Origin: Rhizobium sp. BK316
GTDB taxonomy: Bacteria > Pseudomonadota > Alphaproteobacteria > Rhizobiales > Rhizobiaceae
Direction of reading: 5' to 3'
Length of the DNA stretch: 64,000 bases
NCBI RefSeq assembly: GCF_014193695.1
Contig: NZ_JACHZR010000001.1
Coordinates: 1,649,309 to 1,713,308 of the forward strand
Made by a program: the position numbers and the translations under genes. The notes beneath the pieces were generated by a model, which saw nothing but the letters and a program-made list of their open reading frames with translations, ran no database searches and was not told where the DNA came from. Of the stretch, positions 25,268 through 33,438 are shown piece after piece (within the stretch, counting starts at the first letter, position 1; each line of letters starts with the position of its first letter).

Positions 25268-26296
25268 TTGGCGACCCTGAACGAGATTGTCAGCTTTCTG
25301 AGCGAACCGTCCACCTACGGCAAGCCGGACTTTCCGGTCACCGTTCGCGAAACCCATATGTCCTTCGTCTTCTTGCATGATGACAGGGTTTACAAGCTGA
25401 AGAAGCCGGTAACGGGTCCTTTCATGAATTTTTCGACGCTCGCCGCGCGTGAGGTCAATTGTCGTGAGGAGGTGCGCCTCAACCGGCGCCTGGCGCCTGA
25501 CACGTATCTCTCGGTGCTGCCCGTAACATTGCAGGCGGATGGATCGCTTTGTCTCGATGGAAGCGGCAAGGCTGTCGAGTGGCTGGTGGAAATGCGTCGC
25601 CTTCCAGACAAGCTGATGCTTGACCGGCTTCTTAAGACCGGGGCCGTCACGCCGGGGCATATGACAAGGCTCGTGGATCGGCTAGCCAACTTCTATCGAA
25701 CGGGCGCTCGGCCAGCGATCGATCCTCGCGACCATCTTCGCACGCTCGAGTGCCAGAAGGACATCACCAGGGAGACGTTGAGACACGAGGGTTTCGACGT
25801 CGATCATCGAGCAATTGCGCATGTGCTGAATGACCTCGATTGCGCCTTCTATGCTGCACAGAATGCGATCGTCCAACGCATCCAGAGCGGACACTATGTG
25901 GAGGGACATGGCGACCTGCGCCCCGAGCACATATGTTTCTGCGACCCGCTCGTGATTTTTGATTGCCTGGAGTTCAATCCTCGACTTCGCTTCATCGATC
26001 CCTTCGATGAGGTTGCTTTTCTTGCGATGGAATGCGCCTTTTCAGGCGCGGGAGATACAGGCGAGACTATACGAGGTCTTCTGCAACATGCGCTCGCCGA
26101 TCAAATTCCCGACAGTCTGTGGTTCTTCTACGTGGCCTTTCGAGCAACGCTGCGGGCACGCATGAGCTATTCTCATCTGATTGACGGCAGCGCAAAGGAA
26201 ACGAGCGTATGGGAGCAGAAGACGGACAGGTATGTTGGCTTGGCGCAGGCCGCTTTGTATTCAGGTTTCAGCATGGGCTCGAAAATGGCACGTTGA
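25268..26296 (+). CDS. Aminoglycoside-phosphotransferase-fold protein (COG2187 type)
   Basis: 342 residues from a TTG at 25268 with TGAGGAG 6 nt upstream (MATLNEIVSFLSEPSTYGKP). Kinase-fold marks are FLHDDRVYKLKKPV (ATP-side Lys), EWLVEMRRLP, the catalytic loop EGHGDLRPEHICF with the Asp, and VIFDCLEFNPRLRFIDPFDEVAFLAME with the metal-binding Asp. This is the COG2187 group, often fused to a COG0645 AAA-type kinase; that second part is absent. Mycobacterium tuberculosis Rv2004c, a DosR-regulon member, has both as I recall. The substrate is unknown. Confidence 0.75.
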   Translation: MATLNEIVSFLSEPSTYGKPDFPVTVRETHMSFVFLHDDRVYKLKKPVTGPFMNFSTLAAREVNCREEVRLNRRLAPDTYLSVLPVTLQADGSLCLDGSGKAVEWLVEMRRLPDKLMLDRLLKTGAVTPGHMTRLVDRLANFYRTGARPAIDPRDHLRTLECQKDITRETLRHEGFDVDHRAIAHVLNDLDCAFYAAQNAIVQRIQSGHYVEGHGDLRPEHICFCDPLVIFDCLEFNPRLRFIDPFDEVAFLAMECAFSGAGDTGETIRGLLQHALADQIPDSLWFFYVAFRATLRARMSYSHLIDGSAKETSVWEQKTDRYVGLAQAALYSGFSMGSKMAR

Positions 26297-26409
26297 ATTT
26301 GGAGCGCTGTCGTCTACCGGCCGTCGGGGCGCGTGCCGGCCAGTATCGCTTTTGACGGATAATGCTTGCCAGACGGCTTCTAGAGGCAGGCGAAGCGGCT
26401 CTACGGAAC

Positions 26410-26682
26410 CTACTGCTGACTGTCTGGGGCGCGGGTGTTTATTCTGGCATCGAGAACTGCCTGCAAGAACGCCTCGCGCGCGGTGTCGCTGGAAATTTGA
26501 TTTCGCACGGCCGCCGAACAGATTTCCCGCGCGAATGAATGCTTTCGACGGGATCCGACCCAATCGTTTGCGAGAAACTCGAGTGCTTCGGCCGGATTGT
26601 GAATGATCTGCGGCCCTCGCGCCTCGACCTGCACATATACCGGCTCATGCCAGGGTTCGACGAGTTCGTTAGGGACTGACAT
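26410..26682 (-). CDS. DUF982-family small protein
   Basis: 90 residues resembling the DUF982 family, short proteins mostly found in Rhizobiales: MSVPNELVEPWHEPVYVQVEARGPQIIHNPAEALEFLANDW, SFAREICSAAVRNQISSDTAREAFLQAVLDA. Function unknown. It is the third gene after CBS-BON and DUF2267 on the minus strand, with no box of its own, so it is probably the distal gene of that transcript. Confidence 0.75.
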   Translation of the reverse strand: MSVPNELVEPWHEPVYVQVEARGPQIIHNPAEALEFLANDWVGSRRKHSFAREICSAAVRNQISSDTAREAFLQAVLDARINTRAPDSQQ

Positions 26683-26773
26683 CTTCTTCTCCTCTGTATG
26701 CTCAACGTCCTTGGAACTGATAATCCTCTCCAGGCCTGCGTGACGGCGGCTTGTCGTTTCTCGTGACGGGCCA

Positions 26774-27214
26774 TTATCGCTCTATTACGGACAGCCAAAG
26801 GGGTCGCAGGACCTCGGGTAATTCGTCGATCAACTTTTCCGACAGACCCTGGTCGATCTCCTGCCACAGGAGATCGAATACAGCCCTGCTGGTCGCTTTG
26901 GGGTCGCGTGGAAAGTGTGGCGGAAGGTGGTTTGCTACCTGCTGCGTGAAGTCGTCGATACTTCGCATGCGCTTCTTTTCAGCGCCGATGTGCCAATTTT
27001 CGAAGTAGATCCCGCGCACCAGCATCGGCAGTTGTGCCGACAGATGAACCGCCTGCTCTACCGTCAGTTGGTCGCGCAACGCGTGGAGGACGGCCCTCAA
27101 AGCGTTGTATGCTTCGTGCCGGTCGCTGAAACGGTGTTGATCGACAAGCTTTTTCAGCCATAGATTTGTGAGCTGGACCGTATGGTCCAATGCTGCGACT
27201 TGCGTGTCACTCAT
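26774..27214 (-). CDS. DUF2267-family protein
   Basis: 146 residues from the ATG at 27214, chosen because AAGGAG is 6 nt upstream; an ATG two codons earlier abuts that site. The helical sequence (LVDQHRFSDRHEAYNALRAVLHALRDQLTVEQAVHLSAQLPMLVRGIYFENW, DLLWQEIDQGLSEKLIDELPEVLRPLW) fits DUF2267, small stress-linked proteins of unknown function. It lies 102 bp after the CBS-BON gene in the same direction. Confidence 0.75.
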   Translation of the reverse strand: MSDTQVAALDHTVQLTNLWLKKLVDQHRFSDRHEAYNALRAVLHALRDQLTVEQAVHLSAQLPMLVRGIYFENWHIGAEKKRMRSIDDFTQQVANHLPPHFPRDPKATSRAVFDLLWQEIDQGLSEKLIDELPEVLRPLWLSVIER

Positions 27215-27316
27215 TTCCATCTCCTTCGATAGCCAAGTTTGCGGAAACCTGCGATCCCTTCCGGAGTGGGCTCTCCAGCTCGCCACCCGAAAGACCGATT
27301 GCCGGAGCTTCTCGGT

Positions 27317-28024
27317 TCAAGGGTAGAAGCCAGGCGGCGGGACAGGCATGTCAGGCAGCACAACCACTTGCACATTGTCGATGACTTGGATCACACCCAG
27401 TGTATTCTCCGCCGCCACGCGCGCGGCGGTTTTCTCCCTTAAGTCGAGGACCTTCCCCTCGAGTGTGACAATGGCTTCCTTCACGTGCACCGTAATGTTG
27501 TCGCCCCACCGCTGATGATCGAGCTCGCCCTCCAGGGCGCGGCGGATATCCGCATCGATCCTCTCGACCGAACGTGCCGCCATCTCCTTGATCATCGAGC
27601 GCATGATGTCGGATCGCGTCAGGACGCCGACGACCTTGTCGTCCGCAACGACGGGCAGGCGCTTGATGTTGCGCTCGGCCATGAGAAGAGCTGCGGCGCC
27701 GACCGCCTCTTCGGCCCCGATGGTGACAGCCGGAGAGGACATGACCTCTCCGACCTTTCGCCCGAACGCCTTGGAATAGTCTTCCGCCAGGGCGCCGCGC
27801 GTGGAAAACAACCGTTGCCAGAAGCTTTTTGCCGGATCCGTATGCAGTTCTCCACGCAGCAAGAAGTCGCTTTCGCTGATGACGCCGGCCAGCTGTCCGG
27901 CCTCGTCCGTCACGGGCAGACCACTGATACCGTGGTCAAGCATCAAGTTTGCCGCCGCCCAGATCCGCGCCTCCGCGCCGATCGTCACGGGGTTTGGCGT
28001 CATGATGGTCTGCACTGTCGACAT
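27317..28024 (-). CDS. CBS-domain pair protein with C-terminal BON domain
   Basis: 235 residues from the ATG at 28024 with AGGAGG upstream (MSTVQTIMTPNPVTIGAEARIW). Two CBS repeats (about 5-60 and 85-145: HGISGLPVTDEAGQLAGVISESDFLLR and NIKRLPVVADDKVVGVLTRSDIMRSM) form a Bateman module that usually senses adenine nucleotides. Residues 160-220 are a BON domain (WGDNITVHVKEAIVTLEGKVLDLREKTAARVAAENTLGVIQVIDNV). CBS pairs are also found in the hypoxic response protein HRP1 of mycobacteria. It leads an operon with DUF2267 and DUF982 genes and has an exact FNR-type box 49 bp upstream. Confidence 0.87.
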   Translation of the reverse strand: MSTVQTIMTPNPVTIGAEARIWAAANLMLDHGISGLPVTDEAGQLAGVISESDFLLRGELHTDPAKSFWQRLFSTRGALAEDYSKAFGRKVGEVMSSPAVTIGAEEAVGAAALLMAERNIKRLPVVADDKVVGVLTRSDIMRSMIKEMAARSVERIDADIRRALEGELDHQRWGDNITVHVKEAIVTLEGKVLDLREKTAARVAAENTLGVIQVIDNVQVVVLPDMPVPPPGFYP

Positions 28025-28073
28025 TTTTTGCCTCCTGTACAAACACAGACTAAAATGATGAGCGGCAAGTTCA

Positions 28074-28087
28074 TTGACCTTGATCAA
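28074..28087 (-). promoter_or_regulatory. FNR/FixK-type box for the CBS-BON operon
   Basis: TTGACCTTGATCAA, exact match, 49 bp upstream of the ATG at 28024. The hexamer TAGTCT (reverse strand, 28052-28047) follows after 21 nt. Confidence 0.72.
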
Positions 28088-28287
28088 CGAGCACCCAAAC
28101 AGGGTCTGGTGCCCGCTTGCTGAGACCCGCAAGCCAAACGGCCCTGCAAGGCAAGCTCCGGTTACGGATGCCAGCCCGGAGCGATCGAAGTCAGCCTCTG
28201 TCTTGCCTTCCAACCAAAGAAGGGTCTTCACTCGTAGGTTTGCGATAAAGGTGAAAGAAGCGGGGCTGCGCCATGGCTGATCCTGCT

Positions 28288-29220
28288 TCAAGGACTGTCT
28301 GATCTGGCGGCGGCCAGGAGTTTAGCCAAGGCTGCTGAAGCGGTGCGCACTTTGAGCGGATCGGCTCGGCTGGTCACGATGATGGGAACACGAGCACCAA
28401 GCACCAGGCCGGCGGCATCGGCCCCGGCGAAATAGATGAGCTGCTTGGCCAGCATATTGCCGGCCTCCAGATCCGGTACGAGGAGAATGTCTGCCTGACC
28501 GGCCACCGGAGAATCGATAGATTTTGCCCGGGCGGCTTCGGCGCTGATCGCATTGTCGAAAGCGAGGGGGCCATCGACGACCGCACCATTGATCTGGCCG
28601 CGTGCCGCCATCACAGTCAGTGCAGCGGCGTCAAGCGTCGCCTGCATCTTGCTATTGACCGTTTCGACCGCCGCAAGCACGGCAACACGGGGTTTTCCGA
28701 TGCCGAGCGAGCGCAGGAGATCGACGGCATTTTGACAGATGTCGCGCTTCTGGTCGAGATCCGGCTGAATGTTGATCGCCGCGTCGGTAACGACGAGGAG
28801 TCTGTCATAAAGCGGAATATCCATCACATAGACGTGGCTCATCCGCCGTTCCGTTCTCAGTCGCGCCAATGCCATGACTGCCGACAGAAGCTCATCCGTA
28901 TGCAGACTGCCCTTCATCAAGGCTGCGACCTCGCCCTCGCAAGCCAGCGCTGCGCCTCGTTCGGCGGCGGCATGGCTGTGTTCGACCGGGACGATTTCAA
29001 TGTCGTCGAGCAGTATGCCGGCTGCATCCGCGATTGCCCGGATCTTGCGTTCAGGGCCGACCAGAACCGGCGCCAGAAGCCCCTGCGCCTTCAACTCCGC
29101 TGCAGATCGCAACGTGTCGGCAGAACATGGGTGGACCACGGCCGTACGCATCGGCGCAATGGTGCTGGCCAGGTGGATATAGCCTTCGTAGCGGCCGTTA
29201 TGTCTTAGCGTCGTTTCCAC
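28288..29220 (-). CDS. pta: Phosphate acetyltransferase (phosphotransacetylase)
   Basis: 310 residues from a GTG at 29220 with AGGAGG 5 nt upstream (METTLRHNGRYEGYIHLAST); the 71-codon upstream extension is non-homologous. The sequence follows the phosphate acetyl/butyryltransferase fold: TAVVHPCSADTLRSAAELKAQGLLAPVLVGPE, GSLHTDELLSAVM, GKPRVAVLAAVETVNSKM, GAVVDGPLAFDNAIS, VAGQADILLVPDLEAGNMLAKQL. It interconverts acetyl-CoA and acetyl phosphate. No acetate kinase gene accompanies it, so the acetyl-phosphate partner must be elsewhere (kinase or phosphoketolase). A degenerate FNR-type box lies 57 bp upstream. Confidence 0.86.
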   Translation of the reverse strand: METTLRHNGRYEGYIHLASTIAPMRTAVVHPCSADTLRSAAELKAQGLLAPVLVGPERKIRAIADAAGILLDDIEIVPVEHSHAAAERGAALACEGEVAALMKGSLHTDELLSAVMALARLRTERRMSHVYVMDIPLYDRLLVVTDAAINIQPDLDQKRDICQNAVDLLRSLGIGKPRVAVLAAVETVNSKMQATLDAAALTVMAARGQINGAVVDGPLAFDNAISAEAARAKSIDSPVAGQADILLVPDLEAGNMLAKQLIYFAGADAAGLVLGARVPIIVTSRADPLKVRTASAALAKLLAAARSDSP

Positions 29221-29276
29221 GATGACCTCCTGGATACCGATCGGGCCTTCTCTAAACCGCTGGCGGTCACTGTGCT

Positions 29277-29290
29277 TTGATGCAGCGCAA
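29277..29290 (-). promoter_or_regulatory. Degenerate FNR/FixK-like box upstream of pta
   Basis: TTGATGCAGCGCAA: the left half is exact and the right half has two mismatches. It lies 57 bp before the pta start, the distance typical of the exact boxes. The 321-bp pta-deg intergenic region otherwise shows only the next entry. Confidence 0.35.
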
Positions 29291-29459
29291 TCTGTGCCGT
29301 TTTGTGCTTGAGGAAACGTGAGGAAACCGCGCGCGGATCGAATGCGTGCGTCGGTTCGTGCAAGCGGGCACCTGATTGTACGCCGCCCCCATGCCCTGAC
29401 GTTGAGGGCATCGTACTTTCGGCGATGCTCCACTGTCTTGCAACGAAGGATAACCGAGA

Positions 29460-29473
29460 TTGCGCTTGGTCAA
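29460..29473 (+). promoter_or_regulatory. Degenerate FNR/FixK-like box upstream of the Deg protease gene
   Basis: TTGCGCTTGGTCAA: the right half is exact and the left half has two mismatches. It lies 68 bp before the ATG at 29542. Confidence 0.35.
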
Positions 29474-29541
29474 TGTCGCGATGTCGGATCGCCTCTTATC
29501 CTCGGCGAAGCTGCAAGGGAAGTTGCTGGGGAGGACCAGTC

Positions 29542-30918
29542 ATGCCGGCGCCTGCAAGTCATTGTCCGAATATTAGTCGCTATGCGCCTATGGTTTATGG
29601 AAAAGCCCTTCTCAGACTCCTGCAGGTCGCCGTATTTCTCGCCTGGGCATCCAGCACTGCAGCATCCGCCCAGGGCCAGCCCTCCTTGGCGCCGATGCTC
29701 GAGCGCGTCCTTCCAAGCGTGGTATCCATCAATGTCCAAGCGTCCGCCGGTGCCGACAGCGCGTTAGAGGAGGACGGGGCGTCCGATCCAACCCAGACGA
29801 CCGGCTCGGGCGTCATTATCGACGCCGGGCAAGGCTTTGTTCTGACGAGCTATCATGTCGTTGCAAATGCGACGAAGATTACCATCCGGCTTTTCAACGC
29901 CGACACCTATGATGGCGAACTTGTCGGCAGCGATCCTCAAACGGATCTCGCCGTCGTAAGGATCAGGGCCTCGGGTTTGACGGCAATGGCGCTCGGCGAT
30001 TCCGGCGCGCTGCATGTCGGTGACTATGTCGTGGCGATCGGTAACCCATTCGGCCTGGGAGAGACTGCCACCCTTGGTATCGTCGGCGCTCTCGGGCGCG
30101 GGGGATTCGGTCTTGAAGGCTATGAGGATTTCATTCAAACCGACGCCTCGATGAACCCGGGAAACTCGGGCGGCGCTTTGGTCAACCTCGACGGCGAACT
30201 GGTCGGTATCAACACGGCGATCATGGGACCATCCGACACGAATGTCGGCGTCGGTTTCTCCATCCCGGTCAACATTGCCGGCGGTGTCGTCAAACAACTG
30301 GTTACCTATGGGGAAGTTCGCCGTGGACAGCTCGGCGTTGCAGTTCAAGACAATGATCGTGACTTCGAACGGGCGCTTGCCATCAGGACTTCAACCGGGG
30401 CTCTCGTCGGCGAGGTTGTACCGGGTTCGCCTGCGAGCCGGGCAGGTGTCCAGGTTGCCGACGTCATCGTCGGGATCGACGGTGCTCCCGTTCATACAGC
30501 GCGCGAGTTCCGGACGAAGGTTGCCTCCTATCCACCCGGCGCCACGGTGACCGTTTCCGTCTTTCGGCGAGAGGGGAAATTCGATCTGCGCGCCACGCTC
30601 GCCGCTGAAAGCGAACCCCCTCCAGCTCCGCTTCCCTTGACCATGGAAGGCGACGGCCTTCTTTCCCTCGTCACCCTACAGGTTCTCGATCAAGCTTCGG
30701 ATGCTTATGGCAAGGTTGAAGGGGCGTTGGTGAAATCAATGAGCGATCGCAGCCGCGCCTCAATTGCCGGCCTCGAAGCCGGAGACGTTATCGTCAGCGT
30801 CGACCGCAAGCCGGCAAAATCACCGCAAGCCGTCGTGGACCTCACCCGGCGTGCAAAGGATCTTCTACTGCTTGGAATTTACAGGGACGGGCACACGCGC
30901 TTCATCGTGATCAGATAA
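29542..30918 (+). CDS. degP: Periplasmic trypsin-like serine protease, DegP/DegQ (HtrA) family
   Basis: 458 residues from the ATG at 29542 behind GGGGAGGA. A long signal sequence (YGKALLRLLQVAVFLAWASSTAASAQG, cleavage near residue 44) directs export. The protease domain has the full triad: His in TSYHVVANATK, Asp in QTDLAVVRI, Ser in DASMNPGNSGGALVN. Two PDZ domains follow (about 250-345, GEVVPGSPASRAGVQVADVIVGIDG; and about 365-455, ASIAGLEAGDVIVSVDRKPAK). The role is periplasmic protein quality control under stress. It is divergent from pta and convergent with a small exported protein. Confidence 0.9.
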   Translation: MPAPASHCPNISRYAPMVYGKALLRLLQVAVFLAWASSTAASAQGQPSLAPMLERVLPSVVSINVQASAGADSALEEDGASDPTQTTGSGVIIDAGQGFVLTSYHVVANATKITIRLFNADTYDGELVGSDPQTDLAVVRIRASGLTAMALGDSGALHVGDYVVAIGNPFGLGETATLGIVGALGRGGFGLEGYEDFIQTDASMNPGNSGGALVNLDGELVGINTAIMGPSDTNVGVGFSIPVNIAGGVVKQLVTYGEVRRGQLGVAVQDNDRDFERALAIRTSTGALVGEVVPGSPASRAGVQVADVIVGIDGAPVHTAREFRTKVASYPPGATVTVSVFRREGKFDLRATLAAESEPPPAPLPLTMEGDGLLSLVTLQVLDQASDAYGKVEGALVKSMSDRSRASIAGLEAGDVIVSVDRKPAKSPQAVVDLTRRAKDLLLLGIYRDGHTRFIVIR

Positions 30919-30961
30919 ACCGCCCAAGTCATCCCGGGATTTGTCAGGTCGAGACCACAGG

Positions 30962-31141
30962 TCAAAAGCCGTTGCCTTTTGTCGGCGGAATGAAAAGGTT
31001 CGGATACCCCGTCTTCGGAGGTTTCTTGTCGGTCTGGCTGTCGGCGTTGGCTTGCTTTTGGCCAACCGGTTTCGTTGCGCCGGCATAGCCAATCAGAACG
31101 GCCGCCGCGATCATAACCCCTGCTGCAAAAACCCTCAGCAT
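30962..31141 (-). CDS. Small exported or membrane-anchored protein, unknown function
   Basis: 59 residues from the ATG at 31141, preferred over one six codons upstream because AAGGAG lies 7 nt before it. The N-terminus MLRVFAAGVMIAAAVLIGYAGATK is a signal sequence or anchor, followed by a short hydrophilic tail ending PPTKGNGF. A degenerate FNR-type box (31199) lies 57 bp upstream. No family recognised. Confidence 0.5.
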   Translation of the reverse strand: MLRVFAAGVMIAAAVLIGYAGATKPVGQKQANADSQTDKKPPKTGYPNLFIPPTKGNGF

Positions 31142-31198
31142 TGTTCCGCTCCTTTTCATCTTCGAAAGGATAGTTCCACAAAGTATTGGCGCATTTCA

Positions 31199-31212
31199 TT
31201 GCGGCGGATCAA
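31199..31212 (-). promoter_or_regulatory. Degenerate FNR/FixK-like box upstream of the small exported protein
   Basis: TTGCGGCGGATCAA: the right half is exact and the left half has two mismatches. It lies 57 bp before the start at 31141. Confidence 0.35.
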
Positions 31213-31285
31213 AGTGGCGTGTGAATGTGCGGATATATTTGCAGGTGCAACGCCACGCTGGCTCGGCCCTCGACAGGAATCTCGG

Positions 31286-31299
31286 TTGACCGAGATCAA
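31286..31299 (+). promoter_or_regulatory. FNR/FixK-type box upstream of the phasin-like gene
   Basis: TTGACCGAGATCAA, exact match, 44 bp before the ATG at 31344. This is the shortest box-to-start distance in the series, so the transcript leader would be very short or the promoter geometry different. Confidence 0.65.
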
Positions 31300-31343
31300 T
31301 GATCTTTGGCCTTCCGCGTCAACCTTGTTTTGGAGGATTGTCG

Positions 31344-31715
31344 ATGTCTAAAACCGCCTTTCCACTTTCTGCACAAATGGACACCCCTCTCGCGGTAAAT
31401 CCTCTTGTCGTACAGGCGAGACTTTTCGTCCTGTCATGCAGGATCGGCTTGCGCTGTCAGGCCGAGCTGCTGGGATTCCTGCAGCATCGAACGAAGCTGT
31501 TCGACACCTGCCTGCGCGACTTGGTCGAGAATATCGAGTTGAACGACTCATTCGATGTGCTGACGGACTATTTCCAGAGCGCTTTTGCGGACTATCCGCG
31601 CGCGTTTGCGAAGATGGCTGCTGTTACTTCAAGCATGGAAGCGGAAGGCGCTCGCTTGGCTCGAAAGCTCGCCGATGATGTCGCCGATGACATTGGAGCA
31701 AAAACGGTATCCTGA
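31344..31715 (+). CDS. Phasin-like protein
   Basis: 123 residues from the ATG at 31344 with GGAGG upstream. The helical, amphipathic sequence (FVLSCRIGLRCQAELLGFLQHRTKLFDTCLRDLVENIELNDSFDVLTDYFQSAFADYPRAFAKMAAVTSSMEAEGARLARKLADDVADD) resembles phasin-family proteins, which coat polyhydroxyalkanoate granules. Rhizobia accumulate PHB when oxygen limits respiration, which fits the exact FNR-type box upstream. The assignment rests on overall pattern, not on a catalytic motif. Confidence 0.65.
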   Translation: MSKTAFPLSAQMDTPLAVNPLVVQARLFVLSCRIGLRCQAELLGFLQHRTKLFDTCLRDLVENIELNDSFDVLTDYFQSAFADYPRAFAKMAAVTSSMEAEGARLARKLADDVADDIGAKTVS

Positions 31716-31875
31716 CGCTCTTCCATGAGCGGCACTGGGTACCTGTTCAGCGCTCGCTTCAGTTATCGGGTATCGTCTCATGCGCACCGTTTTCTGGCTC
31801 GGGCGGAGTATCTTTTCACCGGTCATGTCGGCGAGCAACCCTCCTGACTGTATTGCGCTATTGGTCCTGCCGATC

Positions 31876-31889
31876 TTGATAAGGGTCAA
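31876..31889 (+). promoter_or_regulatory. FNR/FixK-type box upstream of the BON-domain gene
   Basis: TTGATAAGGGTCAA, exact match, 56 bp before the ATG at 31946. CACTAT at 31911-31916 follows after 21 nt and could be the -10 element. Confidence 0.68.
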
Positions 31890-31945
31890 CGACGCCGGCT
31901 CTGCCTATGGCACTATAGGGCGTCGACCATTCCAAGGAGGGCGTT

Positions 31946-32593
31946 ATGAACGATCTTTCACTCCGTCAGCATATTCTGGATGAACTGGAGTTTGATCCCA
32001 GGGTCAACGCCGCCGAAATCGGCGTGATCGTCGAGAAGGGCATCGTTACGCTGACAGGCCATGTTGGCAACTATGCCGAGCGGGAAGCGGCCGAGCGGGT
32101 CGTTAGCCGGGTCAAGGGCGTCAGGGGGATCGCGCAGGAAATCGAGGTGCGGATATTCGGCGCGGCCGCGACTGACGACGATGACATCGCCGCCAGAGCC
32201 GTCAAGATGCTCGATTGGGACGTGTGTGTGCCGAAGGAAACCGTCCAGGTGAGGGTTTTCAAAGGCTGGATCACGCTCACCGGCAAAGTTGAGTGGCAGT
32301 ATCAAAAGGACGCGGCCTACGCCTCCGTGAAGAGCCTTGCCGGTGTTGTCGGCGTCTCCAATCTCATCGAAATCAAGCCGCAACTGAGCGCTATGGACAT
32401 CAAGAAACGCATCGAGGATGCCTTCGAACGGGACGCGGAAATCGAATCCAACCATATCAGCGTCGATGTCCAGGGCCGAAAGGTCATCTTGTCGGGCAAG
32501 GTCGCCACCTGGTCCCAACGTCGCGCGGCCGAGCGTGCCGCTTGGTCGGCACCCGGTATCAGCACGCTGGAAGACCGCCTGACGATCGCATGA
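31946..32593 (+). CDS. Triple BON-domain protein
   Basis: 215 residues made of three BON repeats (about 3-70, 77-145, 148-215), each with the G-I/W-V/I-T/I-L-x-G-x-V core: VEKGIVTLTGHVGNYAEREAAERV, VFKGWITLTGKVEWQYQKDAAYASV, VQGRKVILSGKVATWSQRRAAERA. There is no signal peptide, so it is cytoplasmic, unlike OsmY. BON domains are thought to bind membranes or small ligands. AAGGAGG precedes the ATG. It is convergent with the BigR operon. Confidence 0.85.
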   Translation: MNDLSLRQHILDELEFDPRVNAAEIGVIVEKGIVTLTGHVGNYAEREAAERVVSRVKGVRGIAQEIEVRIFGAAATDDDDIAARAVKMLDWDVCVPKETVQVRVFKGWITLTGKVEWQYQKDAAYASVKSLAGVVGVSNLIEIKPQLSAMDIKKRIEDAFERDAEIESNHISVDVQGRKVILSGKVATWSQRRAAERAAWSAPGISTLEDRLTIA

Positions 32594-32655
32594 TCGGCCT
32601 CGGGCTCCCGTCGGGATGCCACGCCAAGCGCCGCCACTCCGACGTTGGTGCCCGC

Positions 32656-33438
32656 TCAGCCGTTCATCAGCGTTCCCCAGTTCCGATAGAAGATGTACGC
32701 GGCGACTGCGAAGATCAGCACGGCGAACAGGCGGTTGAGGATGTTCTTGTAGCCGCTTAGTCGTGTGGCGACCAGCATGCCGAGCAAACCGCCGGTGATG
32801 CCGCCCCCGATGAACTCCGCGGCAAGCCACCAGTCCACCAGTCCTGAACTAGCATAATTCAACGCCGTCGCTAGTCCGAACGCACCGACGGAGAGCAGAG
32901 ATGTCCCGATCGCGTTGATCATCGGCATGCCTGTCGCCAGCATCAGGCCGGGAACGATCAGGAAGCCGCCGCCGATTCCGAAGAAACCGGATGCAGCGCC
33001 GGCGGCGAGTGCCACGGCCGCAGTGGCGAGGCACATCTTGAGGTCGACCGGCCGGCATTCTGCCGTCACCGCCTTGCGGGGCTTGAGCATCAAGGCGCCG
33101 ACGACGACCATCAGGACTCCGAACAGGAAGATCAGACGGCCTCCGTCCATCGCCTTGCCGAGGCTGGATCCGGCGAGCGCTCCGAGAACGCCAAGTGCCG
33201 AGAAGACGCCTGCGCAGCGCCACCAGACATGCCCCTTGATCGCGTGGCTTGCAAAGTTCGCGAACGCGTTCACCGAGACCGCAAGCGCGCCCGTTCCGAT
33301 TGCGATATGAGGCTGGCTCACACCAACGACGTAGAGGAGCAGCGGAGTGGCCAGAATGGAGCCTCCGCCGCCGAGCAGGCCGAGCATGAACCCGACGATC
33401 CCGCCGGAGCCGACTGCCGCGAGGATGGAGGTGCTCAT
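32656..33438 (-). CDS. TauE/SafE-family sulfite/sulfonate exporter-type membrane protein
   Basis: 260 residues from the ATG at 33438, which overlaps the upstream stop as ATGA. About eight hydrophobic segments; family marks are GSGGIVGFMLGLLGGGGSILATPLLLYVVG at the N-terminus and GAASGFFGIGGGFLIVPGLMLATGMPM in the second half. TauE/SafE proteins move sulfite, sulfoacetate or related anions. It is the last gene of the BigR operon, suggesting export of sulfite or thiosulfate formed from sulfide. Confidence 0.87.
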   Translation of the reverse strand: MSTSILAAVGSGGIVGFMLGLLGGGGSILATPLLLYVVGVSQPHIAIGTGALAVSVNAFANFASHAIKGHVWWRCAGVFSALGVLGALAGSSLGKAMDGGRLIFLFGVLMVVVGALMLKPRKAVTAECRPVDLKMCLATAAVALAAGAASGFFGIGGGFLIVPGLMLATGMPMINAIGTSLLSVGAFGLATALNYASSGLVDWWLAAEFIGGGITGGLLGMLVATRLSGYKNILNRLFAVLIFAVAAYIFYRNWGTLMNG

